This document shows positions 47,673 through 58,950 of a DNA stretch of 64,000 nucleotides, piece by piece. A program made the position numbers and the translations under genes. The stretch is from assembly GCA_015680685.1 (NCBI GenBank), contig MNCI01034636.1:1019352-1083351 (forward strand). Direction: 5' to 3'. The first letter of the stretch is position 1; the number at the start of each line of letters is the position of its first letter. The notes beneath the pieces were generated by a model. It did not search any database and was not told the origin of the DNA. It saw only the letters and a list, made by a program, of their open reading frames with translations. Source of the stretch: Gnetum montanum. Taxonomy: Eukaryota; Streptophyta; Gnetopsida; Gnetales; Gnetaceae.

Positions 47673-49753
47673 TATAGTGACCAGAAATGTCGATGACTGG
47701 AACATTGAGGTCCATGATTTACAGCCTAACCTCAAATTTGCACAAGGGCCTAATAGGGGTGGAGATGGGGTGCCTTGAATGGTTTGGGTGATAAAATAAG
47801 GACTGACTAGATGCAATGGGGGATGTAGCATGGTTAGCTGCAATGCTGATGCAAGATGGTGGTAAAGGTGTAAATAGTGTTTGCAGTGTTTATGATGTCA
47901 ATGGTGTGAACGATGTCAATGGGGTCGAGTGTAGTCATAGGTGCCTAAGGGGGAAAGTGTAGTCAATAGTTTTGATAGAGTTGGTGGTGTCAATCCATGG
48001 AAACCACCACCCAAGCATAGTTCCAACATGACTATGCAATAAAGTAGAAAAAAATGCAAATAAAGTGCAAAAATGCTAGGAGAGAGAGAGAGAAGTAGAA
48101 CACCACCCCCAATTGGGGTTGAGTGCAGTTAACACCAAAAATAGTTAGAAGGTACATAATGTACAATAGGAATAGTGAATAGCATACTCACAATCTCTAA
48201 GGTGTCTGGCCATGAAGACCAGCATTCTACCCAGGTGTCTATGTCTGTCAAGTTGGCTGTTGTGATGTACTATTGGCTATAGTGTTTTGTTGGGATGTGG
48301 GGGATTTGTAGTGGTCTACAACTTCACCTCTTATTGATTCATTAAAATGCCTTTGGTTTTTTCCAAAGTGATCCTTAGGTTTTCCAACCCTTTGATTTGC
48401 CCTGTGAAAACTTTGAGGGCATAGGTATTTATAGGTCTAGGGTTAGCAAAAAATGCAGGATGGCTACCATGTGGCAAAGGGAATGGTTGGGACTACACTT
48501 AGCATAGTTACTATTCATGTGGTGTATCAATGATGCTATGGGCTAGTGGTGTTGTGCTTTGCTGTGCTTTGCCAAACTCTATGAGACTGTGAGACTGTGA
48601 CTATGCTACCAATTGCATGTGTATGCCAAGAAGATTATAGGGTACCTGAAAAATGGAAGCTTAAAGACTATGCTCTATGGGATTACACTCTCCACAATCT
48701 ACATGGGGTTGAGTGTAGTTACAATTTTTGGGTAAAAGGGGATACAAAAAAGAAGCATCTTTCCAACTACACTCGCCAAAGGTGAGTTTACTACATCTTG
48801 GAGCTAAGCAAAGCATGGTTGCTGTGTTGTGGAGGCTGCTAGAGATTGTTCTAGCTGACTATGCTCTCCATGGGAGGCTGACTATGCTCTCAATTGGGGT
48901 TAAGCATAGTCTTGACACTTAGAAAAATTTTGCAAAACTGGCCTTTTTACTGAATATGCTCTTTACGAGAGGTTGACTATGCTCTTGTCTAAAGTTGAGC
49001 ATAGTCTCGACACTTAGAAAATTTTTGCAAAACTAGCCTTCTTGTTGACTACGCTTTCGACGAGAGGTTGACTATGCTCTCATCTATGGTTGAGTGTAGT
49101 TTCAAAACTTAGACAAAATTGTGAAAAAAATGGCCTTTGTGCTAACTACACTCTCCACGAGAAGCTGACTATGCTCTTGACTAGGGGTGAGCATAGTCTC
49201 AGAACTTAGAAAAAACTTGCAAAAATTGGCCTTCGTGCTGACTACACTCTCCATGAGAGGCTAATGATGCTCTCCATGAGAGACTGACTATGCTCCCATC
49301 TAGGGAGAGTGTAGTGTCAACATTTAGAAAAAATTTGCAAAATTGACCTTCCTACTGACTACACTCTCCATGAGAGGTTGACTATGCTCTCTATTTAGGA
49401 CTAACTATGCTCTTCATGAGAGGTTGACTACGCTCCCATCTGGGAAAGAGTGTAGTCTTAACACTTAGAAAAAATTTGCAAAATTGGCCCTTTGCTGACT
49501 ATGCTCTCTATGAGAGGCTGACTATGCTCTCCATAAGAGACTAACTACACTCTTCACGAGAGGCTAACTACACTCTCATTTGGAAAAGAGTGTAGTCTCA
49601 ACACTTAGAAAAAATTTGCAAAATTGTCCCTCTGCTGACTACAATCTTTATGAGAGGTTGACCATGCTCCCATCTAGGGGAGAGTGTAATCTCAACACTT
49701 AGACAAATTTTTACAAAACTGGGAAGCCATAGTCTAGATTTGGTGGCGTTTTA
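47673..49753 (-). repeat. 5' LTR of element D
   Basis: 2081 bp, TATAGTGA to GTTTTA: the terminal TG and CA of its partner have each become TA, both single transitions. The hairpin array (48850-49735) has about ten units against about seventeen in the other LTR. Confidence 0.9.
48850..49735. repeat. Hairpin-forming tandem array in the 5' LTR of D
   Basis: Same roughly 91 bp unit as at 31740-33270, with GACTATGCTCTC ... GAGCATAGTC inverted arms and an A-rich spacer. Confidence 0.85.
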
Positions 49754-49758
49754 GAGAA

Positions 49759-50350
49759 TGAGGTAAATAACTTAAAATCTAATGAAAGCATGCTATCCAA
49801 AAATTTCCTGAGTAATAGATTCTTATAAATCATTAGGTAATTCGTAGAATGACAAAGAAGTAATGGATCCGCTTAAAGGATTTCCTATTGAATATAGAAT
49901 CATTACATATAATTCCAAATAGATTTACTAGAGAAATATCAAATCCACAAAAAAAATTAGATTCATTGAAGGAATATGTCATTTTATAGGATAGTCATTA
50001 GGCCTACTATCTTATATGATGTTGAATATTAGGTAGTATACAAGAGGCATGAACAAAAAATCAGTGTTATTGAAATGTAAATGCTTACATGGATGTTGAA
50101 TATTATAAGAAAAGATGAATTGTATGATATAACTATTTGAAAAGGACTTAGAATTATTTGTATTTAAGATAAGTATAGGAATGACATCTTAGGTGGTTTA
50201 GGCATGTGCAAAGAAGATTAAATGATGAGCCTACTAAAAAAGGTTTCTACATCACTATTTCAAAAAAAATATTGAAAGGAAGACTAAAAAGACATGGAAA
50301 AAAATAATTAAAGATGATTTTGAGAAAATGTAATTAAATAAAAATATTAA
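49759..50350 (+). pseudogene. LINE (L1-like) 3' remnant
   Basis: The + frame around 50010 reads YRIVIRPTILYDVEY and KRHEQKISVIEM. Then come LRWFRHVQRRLNDEPTKK (about 50200) and GRLKKTWKKIIKDDFEKM (about 50285). This is the conserved C-terminal tail of plant L1-type reverse transcriptases (HVQRR and RGRPKKTW blocks). No poly(A) tail is clear. The part before 49990 is uncertain, and element D sits directly upstream. Confidence 0.7.
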
Positions 50351-50723
50351 ATGTAGTTAAAAATTTTCATTTTTAATAATCCTTTGCTAGATTGCATTTC
50401 CTTTTCTTTTTCTCTAAGTAGTTAAATTATAATATTCTTGGATAAAATAAATATAGAAAGATTTAAAATGAAATTCAAAATTTTCCATGATAATAAAAAT
50501 AAAATTTTATTATATGTAATCCTTTAAATTTTATTATTCCTTCTTTTGCCTTGTTTGTAACTTGAACTCTTGATTTCCAATTCACTTTTCTTAGCTTTGA
50601 TATTATTTTGATCTTATTCTAACGTTTATCATTCATATCTTATATTACTTTGAATTAGTTACATATGAATTGCATGGTATTAAGATTTGAACCTTGTATA
50701 TGTGTTTGTGTATGTATTGCTTC
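50351..50723. other. AT-rich gap, nothing recognised
   Basis: No gene, repeat or element ends supported. Confidence 0.5.
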
Positions 50724-50875
50724 TAATGAGGTATTAACTTAGTGGTAAGACTCTTGATTTAAAAGTTCCATGTCATAGATTCAATTCTATTGGGCAATTG
50801 TAAGTTATAAATTTCTAATTGGATTATATATCTTGGGCTATACGTATAATACAAGTATTTTTGGGTTTCAAAACC
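50724..50875 (+). repeat. SINE copy 5
   Basis: Begins TAATGAGGTATTAACTTAGTGG with an A-box-like TTAACTTAGTGGTAAGAC. A B-box-like AGATTCAATTCT follows about 40 bp later, and it ends TTTGGGTTTCAAAACC. Opposite orientation to copies 1-4. Confidence 0.55.
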
Positions 50876-51639
50876 TTTTTAATTTGTTGTTGCAACAATT
50901 TATCACTTTTGTAGAATATTTATAAAATCAAAATATTAGGCATGATTTTTCTTTGCATGCTACCATTAAAATGTTATTGGGAATTTTAAGCATACTTAGG
51001 CACTGCATATGAGTTGATATTTTTTGCATCCTATTTGTGTGCTGAGAAAGCCCTAGGAAGAAATTGGTTTCAATGTCCTTTTCTACCAAAACATTAAAAA
51101 GATTTACTTCATTCCGATAATATTTTATTTTTAAAATGAAAGATTTTAGGGCTAGGGAAGAATTGGTGTTGTAACATTTTGACCATTAATGGAGGAGGAA
51201 TTAATTTTTATTTCTATACTTATAAATTGTACGAATTTGAGATCAAGCCAAAATTCATCGCACAATGCCTAAAATAGAAAATGAGCCCTAAAAAGAGCAA
51301 ATTATGAAGGATGATTGAGTGAGATACTGCAAAGCTTGAATTTTTCAAGGTTAATTTTTTAGTTTGATAAAGGGTTTGAGGTTAAACAATCCCATAACAT
51401 TCAGCTTTATCAAATACATAAGCTTAAGAAATACCAAGGAGTTCAAGGAGCTAGGGTTTCAAATTTAAGTTAGTAATGCATAGAATAGTTGACTTAATCA
51501 TTAAGGCTAGAGCCTATACTAGTTTAAATTGGCTTAAGTATTCACTCTATTTATTTTCTAAATGAGATTGTTAAAAGTAGAATCACAGAGCCCAAAAATG
51601 ATTTCTTCTTGATAGATATTAGAATGAATAGTTGAGCTT
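50876..51639. other. AT-rich gap, nothing recognised
   Basis: Only short frames; no similarity noticed. Confidence 0.5.
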
Positions 51640-53520
51640 AGGAAGAAATCCTTATTTTTGGAAAGGGCTTGATCAATATGCTAACCATGTCAGCTCATAG
51701 GTCTAAAAAACAACTTCACAAAATGGTTTTACTTGACTTAGTTTTAGGGGATTCAGGTAAAAGGCAAGATTGAAATTAGCTTTATAAAAATCCCATCTTT
51801 TATATAACCTATTGTACGAAGTACATTATTAAGAGTAAGAATTGGCTCTATGAGGGAAAGATTAAAGAATAGGTCTACCAAGGTAATCCTACTAAGTTAG
51901 AAATGTTTGTAAGGTTCAAAAATGATTTTGCTATGGAGTACATAATTGGCTTTGCCACTTTAGCTTTATCTAATGATAAAGCTTCGAAGAATGAAATAGT
52001 AGTTCTATGAAATGGCTCTACAAGGAATGTACTTATTGGCTCTATCATGTTAGCACTAGAATAAAAACATATTTTTTTGTAGAATTAGAATTTGGCTTTG
52101 CTAAGTAGTTGCAAAACAAGCTTAACACATCAGCTTTGGGATAAAGGTATAGCTTGTAGAACTATGATTTGATTCTACAAGCAAGAGTAGAAAAGTTTCT
52201 ACCACGTTAGCTCATAGGACTTGTTAATGAGGTTGAAATTCAATTCTATGAATAAGTGAAAACCTATTTTTGCTATTTTAGCTTCTTTGTAGAGCAATTT
52301 TATAGAAGCTAATTTTGATTCTATAAGAAAGTCGCTCTACCATGTCAACCTTGGAGAGAAAGTATTATTTGTAGAGCAAAGATATAGTTCTATGAGCAAG
52401 GCTAAAAATAGTTCTACCATGTTAGCTTATTGGGCCAATTTATAAAGTTGTAATTTTGCTCTACAAAGAAGCTTAATGTTGGTTCTACCATATTAGTAGT
52501 CATGAAGAATAAGATCATAGAACTAAAAAAGACTCTAGAAAATGATTCTACAAAATGCTAGGAATGCATAAGAAGGTTTTAAGAAACATTTAGCTCTCAC
52601 TATCATGTTAGCTTGTAGAATTAGTTTTTTTGAAGCTAAAACTTAGCTCTAGGAATGAATCTCAAAGCAATTCTACCATGTCATCTTCCATATGATGATG
52701 GTTTGTAGAGCCGAAGGTTAGTTTACAAAGAGAAGCTAGAATGATTCTATGAGCTTCATCAGATCAAAAGAACCTACCACATCAGCCTTAAAGAAGATGT
52801 TGCTTGTAAGGTCATAATTAGACTCTACAAACAAGCATATAAAAAAAGTGGGACTTTCCATGTTAGACTTCATGAAATATCATGATAAGGATTAGATGAA
52901 TGAAGAGTTAGGTGCTAAGGAATGTTATAAGAATGGTAGATCTAAAGATTTATTCTATAAGAAAGCTTGAGAGTTGGTTTTTCACATCAAAATTTAAATA
53001 GAGTAGGCATGTAGAGCCCACAATTAGTTCTATGAACAAGCTCCAAGATGATTATACAAGTCATGATAGCTCCAGAAGTTAAAAAAATACTTCAAGATGA
53101 AAGAGTCAACTTGAAAATTGAAAAACCTCGCTACATTAGTTCCTTTGTAGAATAAGTTCATAGAACATGAAGTGGTTCTACCAATAAGTTCTAAAATAAT
53201 TCTATGGATCATGTCACATCTCATCTCAAGATCACAAAAAAATATAATTTATGCACATGCTCATTAAATTTTTAATTTATCTTTGCATATTGGGCAAGAA
53301 GTTGAAAAATGTAATAGAGTTACTAGAAGTAAGATTCGATACTATGGGGAGGCTCAAGAAACATATTGCCATGTCAACTTAAGAGAAAAAGATAGTTTGT
53401 AGAGCTAAAATTTGACTCTACAACCACATGGATGAATGGCTTTGCTACATTAACATCTTCATAGAATGAATTTATAGCGCTTAAATGAGACTCTACAAAC
53501 AAGTTTTAAAAAGAACCCTA
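51640..53520. repeat. Decayed tandem array of roughly 90-100 bp hairpin units
   Basis: Motifs GTTCTACCATGTTAGCTT, TAGAGCTAAAATTTGACTCTA and ACAAGCTT recur about every 90-100 bp. The TAGAGC ... GCTCTA arms are inverted, so each unit could fold. The units are far more diverged than those of D and unrelated in sequence, but the design is alike. It may be the LTR of an older, otherwise unrecognised element. Confidence 0.55.
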
Positions 53521-54411
53521 CAAGTTGAGTCAGTGTTGAGATTAAGCTACAACAAGAAGAATAGAAAGTGATGTTGAGTCTAGATCCTTATGTTGTAAAT
53601 GAAATAGCTCAAAAAAATTAAAGCTTGTGACATATGTTGAAAATTGAACTAAAAATATTATCCAAAGTGAGTAGATTAAAGAAATAGAGCTTTAGATATT
53701 AATGAATGGATCTAAGTAATATTTCAAACACATAGTCATTAGTGAATAGAGCTAGAAACTAAAGCAGGGCTAAGAGTCAAAATAGAGCGAAAAGAAGAGA
53801 TAGTACAATCATTGAAGAACATAGAAAAGCTTTAGAGTCCTTGGTATAGAATAGCTAAGATGTTGCATAAGGAAAAGGAAGAGGCACCCAAAAATTTTTA
53901 AGATGTTGATACTTTTTCTTTTTCTAAATGTCTACAATAGTTTAAATTGCACATCTGTTAGCTCCACCAGTCGATTGATTTTGTAAGATAAGAGCTAAAT
54001 TTCAAAGAAGTAGAAATATTTTATTTCGATGAAGGCCATGATTTAGTGGAAATATAAGGCTCATAGTTTATAGAATCGATGGAGGAATGATGAAAAATCT
54101 ATGAGAAAATAGGACTCCATAAGCTTCATTTTAGGCCTAGGGAATACCTAATCACGAATGTCCTAAATTGTTTGATAGAACAAATGATTTATGAAAAAGA
54201 TAAACTATGGTTCAGAGAGAACACTAAGTAATTTATTGACATCAATGTTTAGAAAGCTTATGAGCTCTATAGAATAATCAAGCCAGATATTTCTGAAAAA
54301 GATGCTCGTCAATATAACAAAGAAGTGCTTAGAAAATTTTTTTGAAATCATCCTAAAATAGGAAAGAGAATCAAGCTACCACTAGCCAATTTAGCAAAGG
54401 CCTAAGAGTAT
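53521..54411 (+). other. Degenerate coding-like stretch
   Basis: Broken + frame pieces such as KAYELYRIIKPDISEKDA (about 54250) followed by a lysine-rich helix suggest an old protein-coding region. No family recognised. Confidence 0.3.
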
Positions 54412-54416
54412 AGGAA

Positions 54417-54617
54417 TGTCACGCCCAAAGCTTCAAAGCTTAGGTTCCCACACCAAATATTTATTTCTACTTTAAATTTCTTCTCTAGTTGTGAGACCAA
54501 TACTATCACTAATTACCATGTATAGGCTTGGGTAGCTTTAGAAAATAAAAGGTATTTCTTTCCTATATAATATATGAATGAAACCCTATAGTAGAGCTTA
54601 TCTGAGATTCACAAGCA
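54417..54617. mobile_element. Possible 201-bp solo LTR
   Basis: It starts TGTCACGCCC, a common plant LTR start, and ends ACAAGCA. AGGAA occurs directly on both sides (54412-54416 and 54618-54622) as a 5-bp target duplication. A TATATAA-like box lies near 54575. No second copy in the window to confirm it. Confidence 0.45.
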
Positions 54618-54622
54618 AGGAA

Positions 54623-55353
54623 TTTAGCTAAGCCTTAGTTTATTTTTATTAGACTATTTGTTAACTAAGGTTTCCAAGCTTGAGAGAACAACTCCAATTT
54701 CTATAGGTTATGCTCACGAACAGGAGGTTTTCTAGATGACCCTAGCCATAGCTTCTTTCCAGTCATCTACTAGAGGAGCTACTTTGATGTGCAAGCTTTA
54801 GAATTTTTAATGAATTGTATTTACCCTCACCTAACTAAGTTGATTTTAGGAGTTTTTCCATTAAGGATCAACTAGCAGGTTATAAATAAAATAGGGGAGA
54901 AATGCCATGGAGCTATCTTCCTTCATGCTTATTACATTTAGATTCTTATCATAGGGTTTTAAGGTAAGGATTTTGAGCTACCAAGGTTTGTGGCTCCTTA
55001 TATGATGACACTAAAAGTTTTTCTTCAGATGTGAGAGATCCTTGTGAGGCATCATTACAAGCACAAAGAAGTTTTCCCCCTTAAATTCAGCTTTTGGATG
55101 TTCATTAATTCAAGTCATTTGGAAGCCATGGATAGGTGATATAGAGAGCAGTGTAGTTTTTATTTAGCTTAGAAATAGATATACTTCACTACCAAAACTA
55201 GAAAGGTTTATGAACCTTATGACACTGATATAGTCTACACTAGAGGTAGTTAACTGGGCCAAGGAAGAAGTTCTAACACAATTGAATAAGAACCTATTAA
55301 TGAAGTTATAAGCTACAACCTGTGATGCTCCTATTATTGAAGTATGTAGATGG
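54623..55353. other. Gap, nothing recognised
   Basis: No gene supported. Short + strand open pieces precede the frame at 55354. Confidence 0.4.
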
Positions 55354-55951
55354 ATGAAAGATAAAGATTATCCTTTAGTCAAAGATTTCTTAATGGAGAA
55401 CTTATCCATAATGGAAGAAAATTATTTTTCATGGAAACTACTAGAGCCAAAGAACTCCATGCCTGATGAGCGGTTTCCCCTAGATGAGGCTAAATATGTA
55501 GAGGTAAGAGCCATGAGAAAGACTAGAGTTGAACAAGCTAGGGCTAAAAAGGAGTAATAACAACAACAATTACAATAGAAGTTAAAATTTTAATAATAAA
55601 GCAATTGTAACAACAGTTATAGGAGTTAAAGATAAGAGGGAAATGATAGTAGGAATTACTAAAACAATAGACATTGATGAAGTTACAATAGCAATAACAA
55701 AAGAAGGGAGAAAGCGCATAGTCTACCCTTTTTGTTCTAAATTTTTATTTAGGATATTTGATGAAAGGAGGAGCTTGGTAATTTAAAATTAAGTAGAAAG
55801 AAGGTATAATCACACTAAGATAGAAGCTTCCCATGAAGCTTGTAATAGAAGGTAGTGTCATTTTTTAATACAAGAAATATGATCCACAAATAGGAAAGAA
55901 AATGCTTGCAATATCACATGAAGAGATGTTAAATACCATCGCTACACTAAT
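55354..55951 (+). pseudogene. Coiled-coil reading frame split by element E (left part)
   Basis: An open frame of 67 codons rich in charged residues (KDYPLVKDFLMENLSIMEEN) runs into a Gln-rich, stop-broken tail. Element E inserted at 55952 and split it; charged helix-like sequence (DMGQIVNGQIAKLKEL) resumes at 63503. It could be another accessory coiled-coil ORF of an old retrotransposon. Not recognised. Confidence 0.35.
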
Positions 55952-56927
55952 TGATGAGTGGCGAGGTACCCCTACACTCAACCATACGAATACGAGCGTG
56001 CACACGCGATCCGGTTGAACTCTATAGACTAAATGCCTTAACACCACAAGAACCACTTGGGGTTAATCGTTTGTTGTCTTCCCAGGCTTACTTGTATGTG
56101 TCACGGTGTATGGTTAAGCAAGTTTGAGGTATGTGATTTCTTTGGTATTTTTCAGTTTATCTCCTTAGCTATGAGGGAAAGGGTTGAGAGACTAACTATC
56201 TCTACCTAATGTCCTAACTCTAAATTAACTAGCGTCAGCATCCGTTCCCACTTACCGGACACACCCTGAACTATGCAACTGTGGCTACCACACGCTAATC
56301 GTTACTGGGATCACCACACGTAACGCAAGTGCTCGAAGTGGTCGTACTGAGGTACCTATTTAGCTTAAGTGTGATAAGCAGCCGATTCCTTAGCTAGCCG
56401 TACACATTGGACTACCACTGGGATTACCAAGCGCAGATCCTGGAATATGCTACTGGGTTACCAAGCAGCCATTGCTCGTAGTTAAGTCGTACTCACGCGT
56501 TGCGACAAGCAGCCGATTCCTTGATTAGCCGTACACATCCGTAGATGCTCATAATCAAGTCGTACTTGTACGCACTAGGAAAGTAGTAAATCAATAACAA
56601 TAAATAAAATCACGTGCTGCAAGGTTTATCCAATCAAGTTCGTCTTTATTGCCATACACAACTTGGGTTCAGGTTACAAGCTGCTCGAATAAAGAGTCGT
56701 TCACTCTAGGACTCCTACTGCGGGCACATGGGAAAAATTCTAACTCTGGAGTGATCAATCTGCCAGAGCTTCGCTACTTCTAGCCAGGATTGGGAAATAA
56801 GGGAAGTGCCGCCTCTTATTTATAGATATGGCGGCGGACCGCGATATCGCATACGCGATATTGTAGGGAAAGACGCGATATCGCATGGGATGCAATATCG
56901 CGGCTCTATGCATGTCGCGTCTCATCA
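55952..56927 (-). repeat. 3' LTR of element E
   Basis: 976 bp, TGATGAG to CTCATCA. Compared with its partner it lacks an 84-bp block near 56412, bounded by copies of TAGCCGTACACA. TATAAATA on the - strand at 56824-56817. Confidence 0.95.
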
Positions 56928-56940
56928 TACCCCCATGACT
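56928..56940 (-). other. Polypurine tract of element E
   Basis: AGTCATGGGGGTA on the - strand, abutting the 3' LTR. An identical 13-mer lies at 57521-57533. Confidence 0.85.
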
Positions 56941-57224
56941 GAATGAAAACTCGTCCTTGAGTTCCTTACAATGATATCTGGTAGGTATGGGATTATTGAG
57001 GGAAATGGAACTAATGGGATGACATGTGAACGGGTCTTTATTACAAGACTTGACAAGAATTGGTGTTCATGACAACAATGGTGAACACCTTATTACAATG
57101 ACATTAGGTCACATTTGGTAGGTGAGCGAAAAGAGGAGAGAGAATAGAAGAGAAGAAGAGAGAAGAGTCTTGTTGCTGCCAACGCCTAGATTGCGCCTTC
57201 CGTTGTCCATCCGTAAGCGCATTA

Positions 57225-57311
57225 TCAATTCTGCTCCTTGCATAGCGGCTTCAATGCTGCTCCACTCCAAGTGTTTGCTCCAGATCCATTCCGTTGTTGT
57301 ATGATGGCCAT
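57225..57311 (-). CDS. Short ORF after the mini-intron of E
   Basis: ATG at 57311 directly follows the mini-intron acceptor and opens 28 codons (MAIIQQRNGSGANTWSGAAL) before a stop. Element A has the same start region but stays open longer, so a small frameshift probably shortened E. No function known. It may be a relic of the long ORF found in B and C. Confidence 0.35.
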   Translation of the reverse strand: MAIIQQRNGSGANTWSGAALKPLCKEQN

Positions 57312-57371
57312 CTGCACCCACAACACAATCATATATTAGCAAGGGTAATTGAATCATTAAGTAAATCATAC
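57312..57371 (-). other. Candidate 60-nt GT-AG mini-intron in element E
   Basis: On the - strand it starts GTATGATTTA after AAGCAAG and ends GTGGGTGCAG directly before ATG. CTAATAT is a branch-like motif. Length equals that in A. Confidence 0.6.
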
Positions 57372-57520
57372 CTTGCTTCGGTTTAGGTTCCTTGGCTAAG
57401 TTGTGGTATGGCTAATATGGATCTGGGAAAATGTAGATGATGACTACCGAAGGTGTAGGGGTTAGGAAGAAAAACGAAAAAATCCGGGGCTTAGGATAAA
57501 AATCGAAAAATCAGGCCCCG

Positions 57521-57533
57521 TACCCCCATGACT
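57521..57533 (-). other. Internal exact copy of the polypurine tract in E
   Basis: AGTCATGGGGGTA on the - strand, identical to 56928-56940 and about 150 bp upstream of the mini-intron. Confidence 0.6.
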
Positions 57534-58950
57534 AATCGCGAACCTCCGGTAGCGTTAGAATGGAGAAAGAAAAGGAGTAGGAAAGATAGGTAAAAAGGGA
57601 CAACTATGGCATCGGTGAAGGGGATGTCATGATGGAAATGAACAAAAATGTTAATTAATTGCAAAAATGTTAAGGAAAAGAAGTTAACTAATGTTCCAAA
57701 TAGGAATGTCAGTGGGTCCTCCCCAAAGCAGGCTCATGCCCTTAATGCCCTGACAATCCCACATTCAAAGAGTCCGTGGGCTCTGGGAATGTCCTTTGGA
57801 ACAAGAGTTAAAGTCTTAACCGTAAGAATTTACCAAAAAGAAAACAAAGCATCAACCAAAGTATATACAATGATACAACCGGCAATGAGGTGAACAATGG
57901 AGAGAAGGATGGGAAGAAGAGAAGTGGAATGGAATCCCAAGAACAAGGTGGTGTACAGCCCCTTGTGTGTTACATGATTAATGTGACTTGGCGAATCTCA
58001 TTCCAACTCTGGCCTCAAACCAACCACTTCCAGTGACTTCGCATCAATGCAGTTGGTTAAATCATCCACTTGGGTAACAAGGATGCAACTTCGAGAAGCC
58101 ACCACCATTCCGACGAAACAACAGAGAGAATGGGAAGCGAGAAGGGCCTTAGTTAGAGGGAACACTTTGGTTCCATAACCAGTGCTTGCAGCCCAAATTT
58201 TATTTCGTCTAAGGGGTGTGCTTTGAATCCTCACTTTTAGCTTTTTAGCTTTTTCTTCTTCTCTTTTTTCTGTTTTTCCATTTTTTTTCTTCTTTTTTTT
58301 GTTTTGTGTTTTTATGCGTGGGGACCACACCATGCAAAGACTTCTTTATTTTTATTGTCTCAGCTTCCGATTATTGGGTTACATCGGAACGGTAAGAAAA
58401 CCCAAGAAGAAAACATCCAAGCACCCAAGTGAATGACCAACACAAGAGCACCAAGTTCCCTTGAAGTCACACCCGTTTCAAATCCTTGAGTCCTTCCTTA
58501 GTTTGAGAAATGCCCAGTCACTGGTTCGTTAAAGTTCTTATTGGAAGGGAACTGTACATTTCCAAGCCAAGGGAAACCATAGACTTGATGGATGGATGGA
58601 TGAAGTGATCTCATTGCCTGCCATATCAAAAGAACATACCTTAGTATCAACAATGTAACTTAAAGGTAAAAACCAAACATTAGCAATTAATGAAAAACAG
58701 TTCATCCCATCGGCCCGAACACTTATTGGGTGACGAATTTACATGATGGATGACACACACACACACACACACAAAAAGATAGAAAAATATAACGATGTTG
58801 TAAAACAAAAACAAGAAAAGTTAAAGAAATTTGTAAAACAAAAATTAGAAAAGTTAAAGAAATTGTAAAACAAAAATGTGAAAAACAAAAACGTTGTAAA
58901 ACAAAAATGTGTAAAACAAAAACTGAAAAAGAACTGAGGGCCCCATATGA
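57534..58950 (-). other. 3' non-coding region of element E
   Basis: Holds the family block GTGGGTCCTCCCCAAAGCAG near 57713, a T-rich stretch (58200-58320, - strand A-rich) and a (CA)10 microsatellite at 58753-58772. No gene supported. Confidence 0.6.

Larger units (their letters stand above)
30564..49753 (-). mobile_element. Element D: 19 kb Tat/Ogre-like Ty3/gypsy retrotransposon
   Basis: A perfect GAGAA target duplication flanks it (30559-30563 and 49754-49758). On the - strand the order is 5' LTR (47673-49753), gag, protease, a putative 6 kb intron, RT, RNase H, second RNase H-like domain, integrase, a long 3' region with tandem repeats, 3' LTR (30564-33293). Tat-lineage elements are known for a second, archaeal-type RNase H, and Ogre elements for an intron between protease and RT; both features fit here. 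No primer site was recognised left of 47673. All genes carry stops. Confidence 0.9.
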
